A model generated the notes under the pieces. The model worked only from the letters and a program-made list of their open reading frames with translations, searched no databases and was not told where the DNA came from. A DNA stretch of 64,000 bases from Globisporangium splendens (taxonomy: Eukaryota > Oomycota > Peronosporomycetes > Pythiales > Pythiaceae). The stretch lies in the NCBI GenBank assembly GCA_006386115.1, contig VFIW01000085.1, positions 1-64,000 on the forward strand, given 5' to 3'. The number at the start of each line of letters is the position of its first letter. Within the stretch, counting starts at the first letter, position 1. Of this stretch, positions 61,801-64,000 are shown piece by piece. A program made the position numbers and the translations under genes.

Positions 61801-62277
61801 GAACTCGATGCGCAGCTTGTCGTTGCCCTGGATGAGCTGCAGGATGGCCGGCAGGATCTCGGTCCACTGGTCGGGCCAGTCGCGCTCGAAGATCGCTGTG
61901 ATCATCAGACACAGCGCCGTCTGCAGCTTGCTCTCGGCGAAGAGCTCCAGTCGCTCCTGGATCGCGACCACGATCGCGTGCTTCACATGGCGCTTCTCAT
62001 CGTCGTGCACGACGTACCCGTCCTGTTGCGGAGCTGCCGCATCGCCATCTCCGTCGTGTTCGGTGCCGACGACCCAGTACGAGTTGACGAGTTTCTTGAG
62101 CAGCAGACACGCGAGCTGCTTCTGCGCGTTCGTGGCGTCCTGCGCGAAGAGGAACTCGCAGAGTTGCAGCGCAAAGCCCGGCGCGCGCAGCAGCTGCGTG
62201 AGCTGCGCCTCGCACTCGGCGCGGTGGTTGCTCGCGGCCGACAGACTGCCCTCGAGGAGCTGCGCCAGTTGGCTCAT
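58862..62277 (-). CDS. IPO9: Importin-9 (importin-beta family nuclear transport receptor)
   Basis: Three exons, 62277-59292, 59196-59060 and 58984-58862, give 1081 residues; human importin-9 has 1041. It is a HEAT-repeat karyopherin that carries cargo such as histones and ribosomal proteins into the nucleus and releases it on binding RanGTP. The N-terminus shows the importin-beta N-terminal domain (AQKQLACLLLKKLVNSYW), followed by HEAT repeats along the whole length. A characteristic acidic loop with long Asp/Glu runs lies near residue 960-990, and the C-terminal block DPINDIELK matches the family end. The start is the Met right before the first helix. Confidence 0.88.
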
Positions 62278-63220
62278 GGCGATAGATAGGGAAGGAATGG
62301 GGATGTTGGCGCTTGATGGCAGGTTCCAGAATGGGTGTGCGCTATGCCATTCGTGCGTGGTATTTTGTTGTTTTGGCGCGCAGCCGTTTTTACGGGAGGT
62401 GTGAAGGGTTTCTAATTGTAGTACAGTGTGTGAGGGTGTTAATGGTGACAGATCACATAAATCCTGCTCTTTTGTGCTGAGAGCATTCTTTATGTGATCA
62501 CCAGAGGCGATCGTGCACCATGATCGTAAAACCAACTGCAGCATGCATGCCTGTTCTGAAACACAAAGCATTCACTGATTCGATCCCGCTGTAGCGCGGT
62601 TGGGTGGAATTTGTCACCTCTGCTTCTTACTGAGATGGCAGTCAGGTTGACATATCGATTAGTTCTCTGTTTATCCCAGGAAGAACTCGCAACTCGCAAA
62701 CGAGCATGCAACACCTGCTTGTCGTGGGCATCGGCGCTGGATCGCAACATTCAACGCAGTTTGTGGGTCTACCCACCGACACTGGGATTTTCCATTTTGT
62801 CCACGTTGCCGACAGATTTAAGGAATGGTGGAAAGTGTGATTTCACACTTTGTGGAGATTTGCGTGTCATAGTGAAGCCATTTAGGATGCAAAGCCTCGA
62901 ATACAGCGACCCGTCCCATCACTTCAGGTTCTTTTTTATGTGGCAGCATATTGTGGTACAGCCGTTTCTTCCCCCTCATCTACATCAACTCCCCTCATCA
63001 GTTCTCTGTTGATTTAGTAATATGAATATTGCATCTTTCATCACTTCCTTCTTCTGAATCATCACCACCTCTGTTTCTTTGAATCGATGAGCACAATTGA
63101 GCGCATCTCTCTTCCTTCAGATTGCACCTTCTCAAGGGGGAGACTGAGCGCCACCAACAAAAAGGGTGACGACCACCACCTTTTGTCAGGCATCCACTCC
63201 ATTAAAAGAGCAGCTCTAAT
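62278..63220. other. Intergenic between divergent genes
   Basis: Contains upstream regions of the importin-9 gene and of the transporter gene. No coding signal found. Confidence 0.45.
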
Positions 63221-64000
63221 ATGGCGGACGCCACCGACCCCATCCACGTGGTGACGACGCCCACGCGGCGCTGCACGTCCTCGTCGCACCTGCTGCAGCA
63301 GCACCCGTCGTCCCCCATCGCAGGCGCGCTGCTGGCGTCGTCCCCGCGCCGCATGGTGTTTGCGACGCCGCCGCTCCGTCGCGAGACCAGCGGCGCGTCG
63401 CTGCAACTGCCCTTCGCGTCCGCGTCGTCTGTGCCGTCGCCCGTGCCATGGTCCAGTTCGCCCATGGGCCGAAGCGTCTCGGAGACCAGCGAACTGCTCC
63501 CGACCAATGCGCTGCCGTCCCCGTCGTACTCGCCGCGGTCCTGGAGCCGCCTCAGCGGGTATGGGAGCAATAGTCGCCACCACCATGCTGCACATGGTGG
63601 CTACTTGAGCGCTGCGTACTGGAAACACCAAGTGCACGAGATGGTGCAGGCCGTGCCGTGCATCTTGATCGCGACGCTGCTGAACCTGATGATCTGCGTC
63701 CCGTTCGGGCTCTCGTTTTTCCCCGTGGAGTGGCAGGAGATGCCCGTGCCGCGCGCGCTCGGCATCCAGATGTTCCTGCTCACGACTGCGATCTGCCAGT
63801 TTGTGTTTGTCGCCAAGAGCTCCTTTGACTGTACCGTGGGAATGATGATGGTCGAGAACGTGCCGTTCATGCACACGCTGTCGATGTCGATCATCCGCGA
63901 GCTCGGCGCGTCGAGTGCCAGCGTGATGCCGACGATCATGGTCACGTACGCGCTCTCGTCCGTCGTCGTCGGCATCCTCTTCTTCGTGCTCGGGTACTTC
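63221..64000 (+). CDS. SulP/SLC26-like transporter, 5' part (runs off the window)
   Basis: Open from the ATG at 63221 to the right edge (260 codons). The first 130 residues are Ser/Pro-rich and cytosolic-looking. Then hydrophobic segments begin with VPCILIATLLNLMICVPFGL, followed by RALGIQMFLLTTAICQFVF and VMPTIMVTYALSSVVVGILF. The layout and the PFGLSFFP and PFMHTLSMSII blocks resemble the fungal YGR125W/Vsb1 branch of the SulP family, which transports basic amino acids or anions. The STAS and other C-terminal domains would lie outside the window, so the call is provisional. Confidence 0.7.
   Translation, partial: MADATDPIHVVTTPTRRCTSSSHLLQQHPSSPIAGALLASSPRRMVFATPPLRRETSGASLQLPFASASSVPSPVPWSSSPMGRSVSETSELLPTNALPSPSYSPRSWSRLSGYGSNSRHHHAAHGGYLSAAYWKHQVHEMVQAVPCILIATLLNLMICVPFGLSFFPVEWQEMPVPRALGIQMFLLTTAICQFVFVAKSSFDCTVGMMMVENVPFMHTLSMSIIRELGASSASVMPTIMVTYALSSVVVGILFFVLGYF

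Overview
The window looks like nuclear DNA of an oomycete, most likely a Phytophthora or downy-mildew relative. The genes are dense and GC-rich at third positions, with introns of mostly about 50-100 nt that usually start GTACGT or GTGCGT. Secreted Thr/Pro-rich mucin-like proteins, a DUF647/RUS protein and a decayed Ty3/gypsy element fit this. The assignment is inference from gene content; no species marker was used.

Layout. 1-5,320 holds a broken Ty3/gypsy element (minus strand, running off the left edge) and an orphan RNase H-like fragment. 5.6-14.7 kb carries a secreted M14 carboxypeptidase, an unusual EF-hand/E2-ubiquitin-conjugating-variant gene, prefoldin subunit 4, a RUS/DUF647 protein and a Ser/Thr kinase. 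15.5-20.4 kb has a PH protein, PEX11, an HU-like protein and a secreted mucin-like protein. 20.7-28.5 kb is housekeeping: V-ATPase subunit H, UMP-CMP kinase, COG4 and an HMG-box protein. 29.4-36.2 kb has an MFS transporter, a frameshifted secreted CPTT-repeat gene and a large intact mucin-like gene. 36.9-41.8 kb has a PH-domain gene with a possible GOLD-like tail, a broken PH fragment and an alpha/beta hydrolase with a SAP-like tail. 42.3-49.6 kb has UBR7, a FadH-type dienoyl-CoA reductase, a small membrane protein and an ADPRM-type phosphoesterase. 49.9-58.6 kb has a frameshifted SHIPPO-repeat (flagellar) gene, dynactin p25, a SnoaL-like protein and three uncharacterised genes. 58.9-64 kb has importin-9 and the 5' part of a SulP-family transporter.

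The genes do not form one pathway; neighbours are often divergent with 60-300 bp between starts. Exon boundaries were worked out by hand from GT-AG sites and reading-frame continuity against known family motifs, so they are models, not transcript evidence.

The most interesting points are the EF-hand pair fused to an E2 fold whose active-site Cys is Ser; the SHIPPO-repeat gene with two frameshifts, which could mark loss of flagella or be a consensus error; a hydrolase fused to a SAP-like tail; a ~21-bp degenerate repeat upstream of the HU-like gene; and paired E2F-like sites directly upstream of UBR7.
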